Shown piece after piece: positions 9,299-17,942 of a stretch of DNA of 64,000 bases. The DNA comes from Marinobacter persicus (GTDB lineage: Bacteria > Pseudomonadota > Gammaproteobacteria > Pseudomonadales > Oleiphilaceae). The notes below the pieces were generated by a model, which was not told the DNA's origin, did no database searches, and saw only the letters and a list, made by a program, of their open reading frames with translations. Position 1 is the stretch's first letter. Each line of letters starts with the position of its first letter. The position numbers and the translations under genes were made by a program. The DNA lies in assembly GCF_002934325.1 (NCBI RefSeq), contig NZ_PTIV01000002.1, positions 1 to 64,000 on the forward strand. The letters are read 5' to 3'.

Positions 9299-9970
9299 CT
9301 ACTGATCCTCAAGGATGAGGACCACCAGTTCCTTCGGGCCGTGGGCGCCATACGCCAATACCTGCTCAATGTCGGCGGTTTTCGATGGCCCGGATACCAG
9401 CAAAAGGTTAGTGGGCAGCCCCGCCGACCAGTTCTGCTTCTGCATGATGGCGTAGAGATTATCCTCAATCTCGCTGGCCTTGAGCAGCGCAATGTGCAGA
9501 GGCGGCAACAGACTCATCAACCGTGGCTCGTGCCGATCCGGCCACAACACCAGTGACCCGGTGGCCGCGATGCCTCCAACCGTGCCCGTGACACTGGCAT
9601 CCACTTCCCAGAACAGCTCTTCTTTCCACGCTTCCACCGGCCGGTCGTAGGCCACCAGGTCCTGCCGTGCTCCATGGGCCTGCCAATGCTCGGCCAGTTT
9701 CTGGCCATGATCCGTACCGGGAGCGTAGAGGACGTTGGACAGATTTCGGCTTTCCAGCAACGCCTGTACTTTTGCCGGCCACTGTTCACCGGGCAGTTGA
9801 TGGACTTCGGTCTGCACCGCTTCCATCAGTGCCCGCAGTCGCTGGATACGGCTATCCGGCGTGTACTGCCAGGGCTCGGTGACCAACGTTTCGTTAAAAT
9901 CATCCGGCCGGGGTTCGGTGCCGGCCAGACTGGTCCGGAGCCGGTTCAGAATATTGTTCCGGGCGCTCAT
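9299..9970 (-). CDS. lutC: LutC-like subunit of lactate utilization complex
   Basis: A 223-residue LUD-domain protein (LutC/YkgG family), recognised by VDASVTGTVGGIAATGSLVLWP and the C-terminal LPTNLLLVSGPSKTADIEQ. It is the third gene of lutABC, whose products form an iron-sulfur complex oxidising L-lactate to pyruvate in the cytoplasm. Its start codon overlaps the lutB stop (ATGA), so translation is coupled. Confidence 0.9.
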   Translation of the reverse strand: MSARNNILNRLRTSLAGTEPRPDDFNETLVTEPWQYTPDSRIQRLRALMEAVQTEVHQLPGEQWPAKVQALLESRNLSNVLYAPGTDHGQKLAEHWQAHGARQDLVAYDRPVEAWKEELFWEVDASVTGTVGGIAATGSLVLWPDRHEPRLMSLLPPLHIALLKASEIEDNLYAIMQKQNWSAGLPTNLLLVSGPSKTADIEQVLAYGAHGPKELVVLILEDQ

Positions 9971-11424
9971 GACCGGCCTCCTTTTGTACCTTGCGAGCCC
10001 AGGTGATCCCGGGCCAGATCATGCAGGGATCGGCGGGCCGGGACAGGCGCCGAATGATTCTGGGTCCAGGGACCCACGTTTTTGGGCGTCAGTTTGCCAA
10101 AGCGCGTTGCACCCCAGAGGAACAGCCGGTAGATGGTTGGACTGGTATTCAAGCCGGCCCATAGTCTCCAGACGGCCCGCTCCGTACGCGAGTACTTCGC
10201 CCCGCCGTCTTTCACCTTAGGGTGCTCTTTGGGGCTCTTCACGTTTTCCTGGCGCAACCGCTGCAACAGTTCGGGAATGGGAATCTTCACCGGGCAGACT
10301 TCTCCACACGCGCCACAGAGTGAGGAGGCGCTGGGGTGATCCGGCACCTGCTTGAGCCCCACCATGTGCGGGGTCACGATTTTCCCGATAGGCCCGGGAT
10401 AGACTTCGCCATAGGTGTGGCCACCCACCCGGGTATACACGGGGCAGTGGTTCATGCAGGCGCCGCAGCGAATGCAGTTGAGGGTCTGGCGCATCTGGGC
10501 GTCGGCAAAGGCGCGGGTACGACCGTTATCCAGCAGCACCAGATGTACCTCTTCCGGGCCGTCCAGTTCGTCGGGTTTTCGCGGGCCAGAAATGAGATTC
10601 ACGTAGGTGGTAATGGGCTGGCCCAGGGCCGAGCGGGTCAGAAGGGATACCAGTGGCACCACATCCCGCAGGTTTTCCACCACCTTTTCAATGCCGGTCA
10701 CCGCCACATGCACCGGGGGTGCGGTAGTGCTCATGCGGCCATTGCCTTCATTTTCCACCAGCAGCAGGGTGCCGGTCTCGGCGATGGCAAAGTTAACGCC
10801 GGACACCCCCACATCGGCCTCCATGAATTTCTTGCGCAGGGTGCGCCGGCCGATGCGGATCAGCTCGTTCACATCGTCGGTTTCCTCCACCCCCAGCTTG
10901 TCATGGAACAGGCGGGCGACCTGGTGCCGGTTCTTGTGGATGGCCGGCATGATGATGTGCGAGGGTTTTTCACCATCCAGCTGCACAATGTACTCGCCCA
11001 TGTCCGACTCCAGGCACTCAATGTGACGCTCGGCCAGGTAGTCGTTCATCTCCATTTCTTCGCTCACCATGGACTTGCCCTTGACCACCTGTGAGCCCTT
11101 CTTGGCCTCGATGATCCCATGGACAATCTGGTTGGCTTCCTCGGTGGTTTCAGCCCAGTGCACCTTCACGCCGTTTTTGGTGAGCCTGGTCTCAAGCTGC
11201 TCCAGCAAATCCGGCAGTTTTGACAGGGCGCGTGCCTTGATGTGATTGCCCAGCTCCCTAAGGTCTTCACGCTCGTCCGGGTCGGAGAAGGCGTCCGCCC
11301 GTTTACGCATCAGCGAATCCATGGCGGTGCGGAAGTTGGTGCGCAACTGGCTGTCCGCCAGCGCCTCGCTTGCCCGACCGCGGAAGCTGTTCTCCAGTTC
11401 GGTTACCGGTATGCGCTGGCTCAT
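9967..11424 (-). CDS. lutB: LutB-like iron-sulfur subunit of lactate utilization complex
   Basis: A 485-residue protein with an N-terminal LUD domain (about 70-300) and a ferredoxin-type region carrying two cysteine clusters, CIRCGACMNHCP and CGACGEVCP, for two 4Fe-4S centres. A C-terminal DUF3390-like tail follows. I chose the ATG at 11424 because it overlaps the lutA stop as ATGA and gives the family's normal length; the open frame extends 384 bases further upstream inside lutA and is not used. It acts with LutA and LutC in L-lactate oxidation. Confidence 0.93.
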   Translation of the reverse strand: MSQRIPVTELENSFRGRASEALADSQLRTNFRTAMDSLMRKRADAFSDPDEREDLRELGNHIKARALSKLPDLLEQLETRLTKNGVKVHWAETTEEANQIVHGIIEAKKGSQVVKGKSMVSEEMEMNDYLAERHIECLESDMGEYIVQLDGEKPSHIIMPAIHKNRHQVARLFHDKLGVEETDDVNELIRIGRRTLRKKFMEADVGVSGVNFAIAETGTLLLVENEGNGRMSTTAPPVHVAVTGIEKVVENLRDVVPLVSLLTRSALGQPITTYVNLISGPRKPDELDGPEEVHLVLLDNGRTRAFADAQMRQTLNCIRCGACMNHCPVYTRVGGHTYGEVYPGPIGKIVTPHMVGLKQVPDHPSASSLCGACGEVCPVKIPIPELLQRLRQENVKSPKEHPKVKDGGAKYSRTERAVWRLWAGLNTSPTIYRLFLWGATRFGKLTPKNVGPWTQNHSAPVPARRSLHDLARDHLGSQGTKGGRS

Positions 11425-12248
11425 GATGCTTTCTCCCCGCTGACACGCTCCCACAGGAAACTGGCCAGGTGCCGGCCCCGGAAAGCTACTTCCTGCTTTT
11501 CCAGTGAGCCATTGATGTTCATCAGGCAGCCGCCATCGGCGGTGACCATTTCCACCGCCCCGGAATCCATCAGCGAGCGGGTCTTGTCCTGAACCATGGC
11601 ACCGGCCACCTCCGGCATGCGCACCGAGAATGTGCCACCGAAGCCACAGCACTCGCTTTCGTGGTCGTGTTCCAGTCTTTCCACTTTCTCGAGCTTGCCC
11701 AGCAGTTGCCGGGCGTGCAGGTGGGTGTTCATTTCCCGACGGGCGGAACAGGAGGTGTGCAGGGCGATCTGCGTGGGCTCGCCCAGATCCTGCCACTGCA
11801 CCTGACACACGTGCAGCAGGAATTCGGTCAGTTCAAAAGTACGCTCGGCCAGATCCTCAACCCGTTTAAGGGTCTCGGGCTCGTCGGCAAAGACTTCCCG
11901 GTAGTGCTGTCGGAACATGCCGGCGCAGGAGCCGGAAGGCACCACGACTGGCCGGCCATTATCCAGCAGATTCAGCTGGGCCAGGGCCACCTCGCGGGCC
12001 TCTTTAACATAGCCGGACGTCCAGGCTGGCTGGCCGCAACAGGACTGCTCCTGGGGGAAATGCACCCGAATGCCTTCGCGCTCCAGCAGACGAATGGCGT
12101 CCAGGCCAGCTTCCGGGAAAAACAGGTCCATCACGCAGGTGCCAAACAACGTCACTTCGGGTGGCTTGTCCGGGTAGTTCCTGACTTTCGGCCGCTCGGG
12201 GGCCACACGGGTGGCGTTGGGAGCGGCATCGTAGAACAGTTCACTCAT
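11421..12248 (-). CDS. lutA: LutA-like CCG-domain subunit of lactate utilization complex
   Basis: A 275-residue protein with two cysteine-rich CCG domains, seen as EQSCCGQPAW (about residue 70) and SECCGFGGTFSVRMPE (about residue 197). This is the LutA/GlcF/heterodisulfide-reductase type that binds unusual iron-sulfur clusters. It opens the lutABC operon, with ATGA overlap into lutB. The promoter region upstream contains a PdhR/LldR-type palindrome at 12322-12338, 74 bases before the start, so repression relieved by lactate is likely. No lactate permease gene is present at this locus. Confidence 0.92.
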   Translation of the reverse strand: MSELFYDAAPNATRVAPERPKVRNYPDKPPEVTLFGTCVMDLFFPEAGLDAIRLLEREGIRVHFPQEQSCCGQPAWTSGYVKEAREVALAQLNLLDNGRPVVVPSGSCAGMFRQHYREVFADEPETLKRVEDLAERTFELTEFLLHVCQVQWQDLGEPTQIALHTSCSARREMNTHLHARQLLGKLEKVERLEHDHESECCGFGGTFSVRMPEVAGAMVQDKTRSLMDSGAVEMVTADGGCLMNINGSLEKQEVAFRGRHLASFLWERVSGEKAS

Positions 12249-12321
12249 CAGTCATCGCCTCTGGGCGTTCCTCTAACAGGTGGGTGTCGCCGCCTAGTCG
12301 GGGCATGCCGGGCTCACCCAC

Positions 12322-12338
12322 AATTGGTAAGACCACTT
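12322..12338. promoter_or_regulatory. LldR/PdhR-type operator, lutA-proximal
   Basis: The sequence AATTGGTAAGACCACTT is an inverted repeat of TTGGT/ACCA half-sites with a 3-base centre, matching the known FadR-subfamily (PdhR, LldR) operator pattern AATTGGTnnnACCAATT at 15 of the 17 positions or nearly so. It lies 74 bases upstream of lutA, in the divergent region. Confidence 0.7.
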
Positions 12339-12457
12339 TACAGCTATATGGCATCTACATTATTGGAGGCGCCTCGGCCTGTCAAAGGTCAGCTTCAAGA
12401 CCTTAGTCTAGGAATTATTCAAGAGACTGCAAAACAGAGCGCGAATGGCGTACCATT

Positions 12458-12474
12458 TATTGGTATGACCAATT
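12458..12474. promoter_or_regulatory. LldR/PdhR-type operator, regulator-proximal
   Basis: The sequence TATTGGTATGACCAATT is a near-perfect palindrome (ATTGGT-ATG-ACCAAT) of the same type as the site at 12322. It ends 24 bases before the regulator's start codon. The two sites are 136 bases apart centre to centre, allowing DNA looping and autoregulation. Confidence 0.75.
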
Positions 12475-12498
12475 TCAAGCAGTGAAGGAAGGCGACAC

Positions 12499-13284
12499 AT
12501 GCCCATCAATCAGATTGCCCCGAAACGGCTGGCCGACACCATTGTGGAACAGCTGGAAAGCATGATTCTGGAAGGCACCCTGCAACCTGGGCAACGGTTA
12601 CCTCCGGAACGGGCCCTGGCGGAACAGTTCGGGGTGTCCCGACCCTCTCTTCGGGAGGCCGTGCAACGATTGACAGCCAAGGGCCTTTTGAACAGTCGGC
12701 AGGGTGGCGGCAATTATGTGACCGAAAACCTGGGCGCAAGCTTCAGTGACCCACTGATCACGCTGCTCGAAAGCCACCCGGAAGCGCACCGTGATCTGCT
12801 GGAGTTCCGGCGTACACTGGAAGCAGACTGCGCCTATTACGCCGCCCAACGTGCCACGGAGATTGACCGGGAGTACCTGGCGCAGGCCTGGCAAGAACTG
12901 GAAGCCTGCTACCAGAATACGACGGACTCGCAACAGGACCCTGAACGGGAAAGCATGGCCGATGCCCGGTTCCACCTGGCTATTGCCGAGGCCAGCCATA
13001 ACGCCGTGCTGCTGCACACCATGCGCAACCTGTTCAGCATGCTCAAGAACAACATCCTGACCAGCATCAACGGCATGTACGCCCGGGAAACCAAAACCCG
13101 CCAGGAACTGATTGAGCAGCACCGCAAGCTGTACGCCGCCATTGGCGAAGGACGTGCCGATGACGCCCGCGCCATTGCCGGCCGACACATCGAGTTCGTG
13201 CAACGGGCCATTTCCGAGCACAGCGAAAGCGAACGCCGACGCGAACGGGCCCTACGGCGCGAAAGCCGGGGCAATACCCGCTAA
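12499..13284 (+). CDS. GntR/FadR-family regulator of lactate genes (LldR/LutR-like)
   Basis: A 261-residue transcription factor. The N-terminal winged helix is clear (IVEQLESMILEGTLQPGQRL, then FGVSRPSLREAVQRL), and the C-terminal all-helical FCD ligand domain includes LEFRRTLEADCAYYAAQRA and a metal-site histidine in ADARFHLAIAEAS. It diverges from lutABC, and the shared 250-base region holds two palindromes matching its subfamily's operators, so it most likely represses lutABC and itself, with lactate as inducer (inference). Its stop overlaps the stop of the convergent methyltransferase gene by 4 bases. PdhR-like control of pyruvate metabolism is an alternative. Confidence 0.87.
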   Translation: MPINQIAPKRLADTIVEQLESMILEGTLQPGQRLPPERALAEQFGVSRPSLREAVQRLTAKGLLNSRQGGGNYVTENLGASFSDPLITLLESHPEAHRDLLEFRRTLEADCAYYAAQRATEIDREYLAQAWQELEACYQNTTDSQQDPERESMADARFHLAIAEASHNAVLLHTMRNLFSMLKNNILTSINGMYARETKTRQELIEQHRKLYAAIGEGRADDARAIAGRHIEFVQRAISEHSESERRRERALRRESRGNTR

Positions 13285-14036
13285 CCGGGCAGCTTTTCCC
13301 AGATGGTGAGTTCCGAAAAGCTGTGCTGGTACTTGTTCCGGGTCTCCCGAATAACAAACGGCAGACTTCGGGGGCCCGCAAGCAGCTGGAAGTGGGGCGA
13401 CAGTGCGTCGGTCAAACCGTCCAGGGTGGTGTAGGGCTGGCCGTCTTTCAGGTAACCGCCCAACCACTCCTCCCGGGGCGTATGATCTTCCAGCCAGGTG
13501 TAGGGAGACGCAATCACCAATAGCCCCAGATCGTTAATACGGGAGCGGATGCTGTCCAGAAACGCGGTTGGTTTGTACAGCCGGTCAATCAGGTTGCCAG
13601 CCACCACCACATCGTATCCGCCAAGCTCCGGATCAAGAGCACAGGCATCGCCCTGGTGAAAAACCACCTTGTTGGTGTAGGGCTGCAGGCCCATTGAAGC
13701 CAGTGAGCGTTCCTGGTAACTGACCAGCTCTCCTTCCTCCGGACGGGCGTAACGGGCCACACCATCCCGGATAACCTCACGGCATTTGTCGATAAAACGA
13801 TGGGAATAATCCACGCCGTCTACATGATCAAAATACCGGGCCAACTCCAGCGTGGTCCGGCCGCAGGCACAGCCCACATCCAGCGCCCGCCTGGTGGGCC
13901 GGCCATCCAGTGCGGCGACAGCGGCATCGGCAAGCTCTTTGGGGAAATTGCCCTCCCCGTGCCAGGACTCGCCGAAATGGAATTCGAGATATTGCGCCAG
14001 CGTGGTGTTGCTCTCGTAATACTCTGTATTGGACAC
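13281..14036 (-). CDS. Putative 4-mercaptohistidine N1-methyltransferase (ovothiol-type)
   Basis: A 251-residue SAM-dependent methyltransferase resembling the C-terminal methyltransferase domain of OvoA, here as a stand-alone protein. The opening EYYESNTTLAQYLEFHFG is the family hallmark; the SAM-binding motif is ALDVGCACGRTTLELAR, followed by VDGVDYSHRFI and YDVVVAGNLIDRL. The family methylates the imidazole nitrogen of 4- or 5-thiohistidine in ovothiol synthesis. I chose the GTG at 14036, preceded by a strong GGAGG at the right distance; no ATG is as well placed. No sulfoxide synthase (OvoA core) is visible nearby. Substrate remains inferred. Confidence 0.75.
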   Translation of the reverse strand: MSNTEYYESNTTLAQYLEFHFGESWHGEGNFPKELADAAVAALDGRPTRRALDVGCACGRTTLELARYFDHVDGVDYSHRFIDKCREVIRDGVARYARPEEGELVSYQERSLASMGLQPYTNKVVFHQGDACALDPELGGYDVVVAGNLIDRLYKPTAFLDSIRSRINDLGLLVIASPYTWLEDHTPREEWLGGYLKDGQPYTTLDGLTDALSPHFQLLAGPRSLPFVIRETRNKYQHSFSELTIWEKLPG

Positions 14037-14301
14037 GATAACTCCTCCAAAGGGTCGCCTATCCCCATGAGAATACCGATTCTCCAGGGCAATAAATAGC
14101 GAATACCGCCAAGCCTGGACCACCAGCTGAAGGATTACCCGCGCATTAAACATCGGAAATAATTGCCGTTTGAAGCCGCCACACTTCGCAAGCTATCAAA
14201 CCAATTTGATACGGTGAAAAGGCGGCCCTCCCCTAGTAAAAATGAAAGCCCGGGTGGGGGCGACCGTTTGGCACAACCAAACCGATGAGAGAGGACCAAC
14301 C

Positions 14302-14625
14302 ATGAGTGATTTCAATAAAAGCCGCAGAGTGTTTTTGCGTACCGCCGCACTGGGTGCCGCTGCCGTCCCCTTGGCAGGTCTGGCCGTGGGTTCATCCAAC
14401 GCCTACGCCGCCAAGCCTCACGCTGAAGACGGCCATGCACTGGGCTACGTGAACGATTCCACCACCACCGACAGCGCCCGCCACCAAAAAGGTCAACACT
14501 GCTCCAACTGTGTTTTCTGGGCCGGTGAAAATTCCGGTGGCTGGGGTAACTGTCGTCATCCCAAGTTTGCCGATGTTCAGGTCAACCAGAATGGCTGGTG
14601 TAACTCTTACGCCCCTGCAGCCTGA
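14302..14625 (+). CDS. High-potential iron-sulfur protein (HiPIP) precursor
   Basis: A 107-residue periplasmic electron carrier. It begins with a twin-arginine signal (KSRRVFLRTAALGAAAVP) cut near AYA-AKP, consistent with export of a folded cluster protein. The mature part of about 70 residues has the four cluster cysteines in the HiPIP order: HCSNC, GNCRH and GWCNSY. HiPIPs carry one 4Fe-4S cluster and shuttle electrons to terminal oxidases or photosynthetic reaction centres. The start at 14302 follows a GAGAGGA site; an earlier in-frame ATG lacks one. It precedes teaA but is probably separately transcribed. Confidence 0.93.
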   Translation: MSDFNKSRRVFLRTAALGAAAVPLAGLAVGSSNAYAAKPHAEDGHALGYVNDSTTTDSARHQKGQHCSNCVFWAGENSGGWGNCRHPKFADVQVNQNGWCNSYAPAA

Positions 14626-14634
14626 CGTTCTCAG

Positions 14635-14653
14635 GGCGGCCAATACGGCCGCC
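14635..14653 (+). terminator. Hairpin after HiPIP gene
   Basis: Inverted arms GGCGGCC and GGCCGCC around a 5-base loop begin 9 bases after the HiPIP stop, followed by TGTCTT. The stem is strong but the T-run is poor, so termination may be partial. Confidence 0.5.
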
Positions 14654-14858
14654 TGTCTTACTTCCCCACAAGCCTCCCCGATAGCCGCAGCCCGGCATTG
14701 CCTTCTGAATAAATCGAAAATTCATGAACTTGCAAGGCGCATAAGACGAACCAATGAATTTCAGTTGTTTTCGCCATTTTCTTGCGAAACGGTCATTGTT
14801 TTGCCAATCTTTAAAAACGTAACAACAACTTAATCAAAAAAAGATCGGAGAGAAGACG

Positions 14859-15893
14859 ATGAGCAGCACAGCGAAATTCCGTAAATTGGGCATCGTTTCC
14901 GCCGTGGCATTTGCCGGCCTGACGGCCGCGAACGCAGTCCATGCTGACAACTGGCGCTACGCCCACGAGGAATACGAAGGCGACGTTCAGGACGTTTACG
15001 CCTATGCCTTCAAGGAATACATCGAAGATAATTCCGAGCACACCCTGCAGGTTTACCGCTTCGGCGAGCTGGGGGAGTCAGACGACATCATGGGGCAGAC
15101 CCTCTCTGGCATTCTGCAGTTCGTTAACCAGTCTCCCGGTTTTACCGGCTCCCTGATTCCTGAGGCACAGATCTTCTTCATTCCCTATCTGATGCCTACC
15201 GACATGGACACCGTGGTCGAGTTCTTCCGTGAGTCCGAGGCCATCAACAAGATGTTCCCGAAATTGTATGCGGACGCAGGCCTTGAGTTGCTGCAGATGT
15301 ATCCGGAAGGCGAAATGGTGGTTACGGCCAACGAGCCCATCGAAAAACCGTCCGACTTCAACAACAAGAAGATCCGGGTGATGACCAACCCGCTTCTTTC
15401 GGCAACCTACGAGGCCTTCGGTGCCACACCAACTCCCCTGCCCTGGGGTGAGGTTTACGGTGCCCTGCAGACCAACATGATCCAGGGCCAGGAAAACCCG
15501 ATATTCTGGATCGAGTCCGGCGGTCTGTACGAAGTATCACCGCACCTGACCTTCACCAAGCACGGCTGGTTCACCACCGCCTCCATGGCCAACAAGGATT
15601 TCTATGATGGCCTGCCTGAGGAAGATCAGCAGTTGATTCAGGATGCAGCGGACTATGCCTTCGACGAGATTATTGTCCACATCAACGGCCTGGCTGAGAA
15701 ATCCCTCGAGAAGATCAAGGAAGCCAGCGATGAGGTAACTGTAACCCGCCTGAACGATGAACAGATCGAAGCGTTCAAGGCCCGTGCACCTCAGGTGGAA
15801 GACAAATTCATTGAGATGACTGGCGAGAGCGGCAAAAAGCTCTTGAACCAGTTCAAGGAAGACCTGAAAGAAGTTCAAAGCGACAAAGAGTAA
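14859..15893 (+). CDS. teaA: Ectoine TRAP transporter substrate-binding protein TeaA
   Basis: A 344-residue DctP-family periplasmic binding protein with a signal peptide ending near VHA-DNW. Long stretches, such as NWRYAHEEYEGDVQD, ILQFVNQSPGFTGSLIP and YLMPTDMDTV, agree with Halomonas elongata TeaA as I remember it, so ectoine/hydroxyectoine binding is a strong call. The gene order after it (small membrane subunit, large membrane subunit, universal stress protein) matches teaABCD. It is separated from teaB by 102 bases containing a strong hairpin, as expected for higher expression of the binding protein. Likely osmotically induced by analogy. Confidence 0.93.
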   Translation: MSSTAKFRKLGIVSAVAFAGLTAANAVHADNWRYAHEEYEGDVQDVYAYAFKEYIEDNSEHTLQVYRFGELGESDDIMGQTLSGILQFVNQSPGFTGSLIPEAQIFFIPYLMPTDMDTVVEFFRESEAINKMFPKLYADAGLELLQMYPEGEMVVTANEPIEKPSDFNNKKIRVMTNPLLSATYEAFGATPTPLPWGEVYGALQTNMIQGQENPIFWIESGGLYEVSPHLTFTKHGWFTTASMANKDFYDGLPEEDQQLIQDAADYAFDEIIVHINGLAEKSLEKIKEASDEVTVTRLNDEQIEAFKARAPQVEDKFIEMTGESGKKLLNQFKEDLKEVQSDKE

Positions 15894-15905
15894 ATCAGAA
15901 GGAAT

Positions 15906-15931
15906 GCCGGGAACCCATAGCGGTTCCCGGC
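15906..15931 (+). terminator. Intercistronic hairpin between teaA and teaB
   Basis: Perfect 10-base arms (GCCGGGAACC at 15906-15915 and GGTTCCCGGC at 15922-15931) with a 6-base loop, 12 bases after the teaA stop, followed by TCGCTTTAA. No strong T-run, so it more likely stabilises the teaA mRNA end or attenuates than terminates fully. Confidence 0.65.
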
Positions 15932-15995
15932 TCGCTTTAACCCCGCCCCGCCGGGGACTTTCCCGCCGGGAGCGACATGTTCTGGAGCAGAATCC

Positions 15996-16589
15996 ATGTC
16001 CGAGAAATCCCCGGAGATCGAAGACGATACCGGCCACTTTGAGTCCGGCTTGCCCGGTTTCCTGGGCACCATAGATGTCTGGATATCCAAAATCGAAGCC
16101 GTCATGCTGTCAGCCGGCGTCGTCCTGATGGCTATCAATACCTGTGTGAATGTGATCGCGCGATTCGTGTTCGGCGAAGGTCTGTTCTATACCGGAGAGG
16201 TCAACCGGATTCTGATCATCCTGATCACCTTTGCTGGCATCGGCTATGCCGCACGGCACGGTCGCCACATCCGCATGTCAGCGCTCTATGATTCCTTTCC
16301 TACCAAAGCCAGAAGGGTGCTGATGATCTTCATCGCTCTGTTTACCTCGATGGTGATGTTTTTCCTGTGTTACTACTCCTTTGAGTATATACAGACACTC
16401 TATCAACGAGGGCGGATCCTGCCGGCCCTGGGCTTTGAGATCTGGTGGATCTACATCTGGGCACCCGTTGGTCTTGCCATTACCGGGATCCAATATCTCC
16501 TGACCGCCATAAAAAACCTCACTAGTGAAGATGTCTATCTGTCGACTGGTGTGGCAGACGGCTATGCCGATACTGAAAAAGAAGTCTGA
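15996..16589 (+). CDS. teaB: Ectoine TRAP transporter small membrane subunit TeaB
   Basis: A 197-residue DctQ-type protein with four membrane segments (about residues 29-50, 68-85, 104-127 and 146-168) after a hydrophilic N-terminus of about 25 residues. Motifs LMAINTCVNVIARFVFGEG and YAARHGRHIRMSALYD are typical of the family. It forms the sodium-coupled membrane complex with TeaC and receives ectoine from TeaA. It lies between teaA and teaC, 36 bases before the latter. Confidence 0.9.
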   Translation: MSEKSPEIEDDTGHFESGLPGFLGTIDVWISKIEAVMLSAGVVLMAINTCVNVIARFVFGEGLFYTGEVNRILIILITFAGIGYAARHGRHIRMSALYDSFPTKARRVLMIFIALFTSMVMFFLCYYSFEYIQTLYQRGRILPALGFEIWWIYIWAPVGLAITGIQYLLTAIKNLTSEDVYLSTGVADGYADTEKEV

Positions 16590-16625
16590 AGCAGCAAGAA
16601 CGACCAAGGTTAAGGAAAGCACACC

Positions 16626-17912
16626 ATGGCAACAATAATGATGATCGTCATGATCGGGCTGCTGCTTCTCGGCTTCCCGATGATGATTCCTCTGACCACC
16701 GCAGCGGTGATCGGCTTTGTAATGATGTTTGATGGCTTCGGCCAGATGAGCACGTTCATCCAGCAGATGATGGGTGGCATCCGGCCGGCGTCGTTGATTG
16801 CGGTCCCCATGTTCATTCTCGCCGCCGATATCATGACCCGCGGCCAATCCGCGGACCGGCTGATTAACATGGTCATGGCCTTTATCGGCCATGTGAAGGG
16901 CGGTCTGGCGATCAGTACCGCCGCCTCCTGCACCCTGTTTGGCGCGGTCTCCGGCTCCACCCAGGCGACGGTGGTGGCGGTGGGCTCCCCGTTGCGCCCC
17001 AAGATGCTGAAAGCGGGCTACTCAGACCCGTTCACCCTGGCGCTGATCATCAACTCGAGCGATATCGCCTTTCTGATTCCGCCCAGTATCGGCATGATCA
17101 TTTACGGGGTTATCTCCGAAACCTCCATCGCCGAGCTGTTCATTGCCGGCATCGGGCCCGGCATCATGATCCTGATCATGTTCTCTATCTATTGCCTGAT
17201 CTACGCTTATAAAAACGATGTCCCGACCGAGGAAAAGTCCACCTGGAAGCAGCGTGCGTTGTCGGTAAGGGATGCCTTGTGGCCCCTGATGTTCCCGGTC
17301 ATCATCGTCGGCGGTATCTACGGCGGCATCTTCAGCCCGACCGAAGCGGCGGCGGTCTGCGTGCTGTATGCTTTCCTGCTGGAATTCATTGTCTTCCGGT
17401 CCCTGCAGTTCCCCGACATTCACAAGATCGCCAAGTCCACCGGCCTGATTACCGCTGTGGTGTTCATCCTTGTGGCGGTCGGTAATGGTTTCTCCTGGAT
17501 TATCTCCTTCGCCCAGATCCCCCAGGCCATCATGGAAGCGGTTGGCGTCAACGAGGCCGGCCCGATTGGCGTCCTCATCGCCATCTGCGTGTCCTTCTTC
17601 ATCGCCTGTATGTTTGTGGACCCGATTGTGGTGATTCTGGTGCTCACACCCATCTTTGCCCCAGCCGTGGCTTCAACCGGCCTGGACCCGGTACTGGTGG
17701 GTGTACTGATCACCCTGCAGGTGGCCATAGGCTCCGCAACGCCACCCTTTGGCTGCGACATCTTCACCGCCATCGCGATTTTCAAACGCCCTTACATGGA
17801 CGTGATCCGGGGCACGCCGCCATTCATTTTCATGCTGGTGGCGGCAGCCGGTCTGTTGATTGCCTTCCCGGACATTGCCCTGTTCCTGCGTGACGTTGCG
17901 TTCAGAGACTAG
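16626..17912 (+). CDS. teaC: Ectoine TRAP transporter large membrane subunit TeaC
   Basis: A 428-residue DctM-type integral membrane protein with about 11-12 hydrophobic segments. Diagnostic parts include the N-terminal GLLLLGFPMMIPLTTAAVIG, the SGSTQATVVAVGSPL loop, FSPTEAAAVCVLYAF and the C-terminal SATPPFGCDIFTAIAIFKRP. It is the sodium-driven translocator of the ectoine TRAP system. The next gene, 30 bases on, is the teaD homologue. Confidence 0.92.
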   Translation: MATIMMIVMIGLLLLGFPMMIPLTTAAVIGFVMMFDGFGQMSTFIQQMMGGIRPASLIAVPMFILAADIMTRGQSADRLINMVMAFIGHVKGGLAISTAASCTLFGAVSGSTQATVVAVGSPLRPKMLKAGYSDPFTLALIINSSDIAFLIPPSIGMIIYGVISETSIAELFIAGIGPGIMILIMFSIYCLIYAYKNDVPTEEKSTWKQRALSVRDALWPLMFPVIIVGGIYGGIFSPTEAAAVCVLYAFLLEFIVFRSLQFPDIHKIAKSTGLITAVVFILVAVGNGFSWIISFAQIPQAIMEAVGVNEAGPIGVLIAICVSFFIACMFVDPIVVILVLTPIFAPAVASTGLDPVLVGVLITLQVAIGSATPPFGCDIFTAIAIFKRPYMDVIRGTPPFIFMLVAAAGLLIAFPDIALFLRDVAFRD

Positions 17913-17942
17913 TCCAGGCCAACTATCAAATAGGAGAAGACT

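Noticed and set aside
12366..12375. Palindrome GAGGCGCCTC between the two LldR-type sites
   Set aside because: Short, GC-rich and not matching a known operator; it may arise by chance.
14718..14761. Inverted AAATTCAT / ATGAATTT pair ahead of teaA
   Set aside because: Arms are 28 bases apart with AT-rich sequence; too weak for a specific call.
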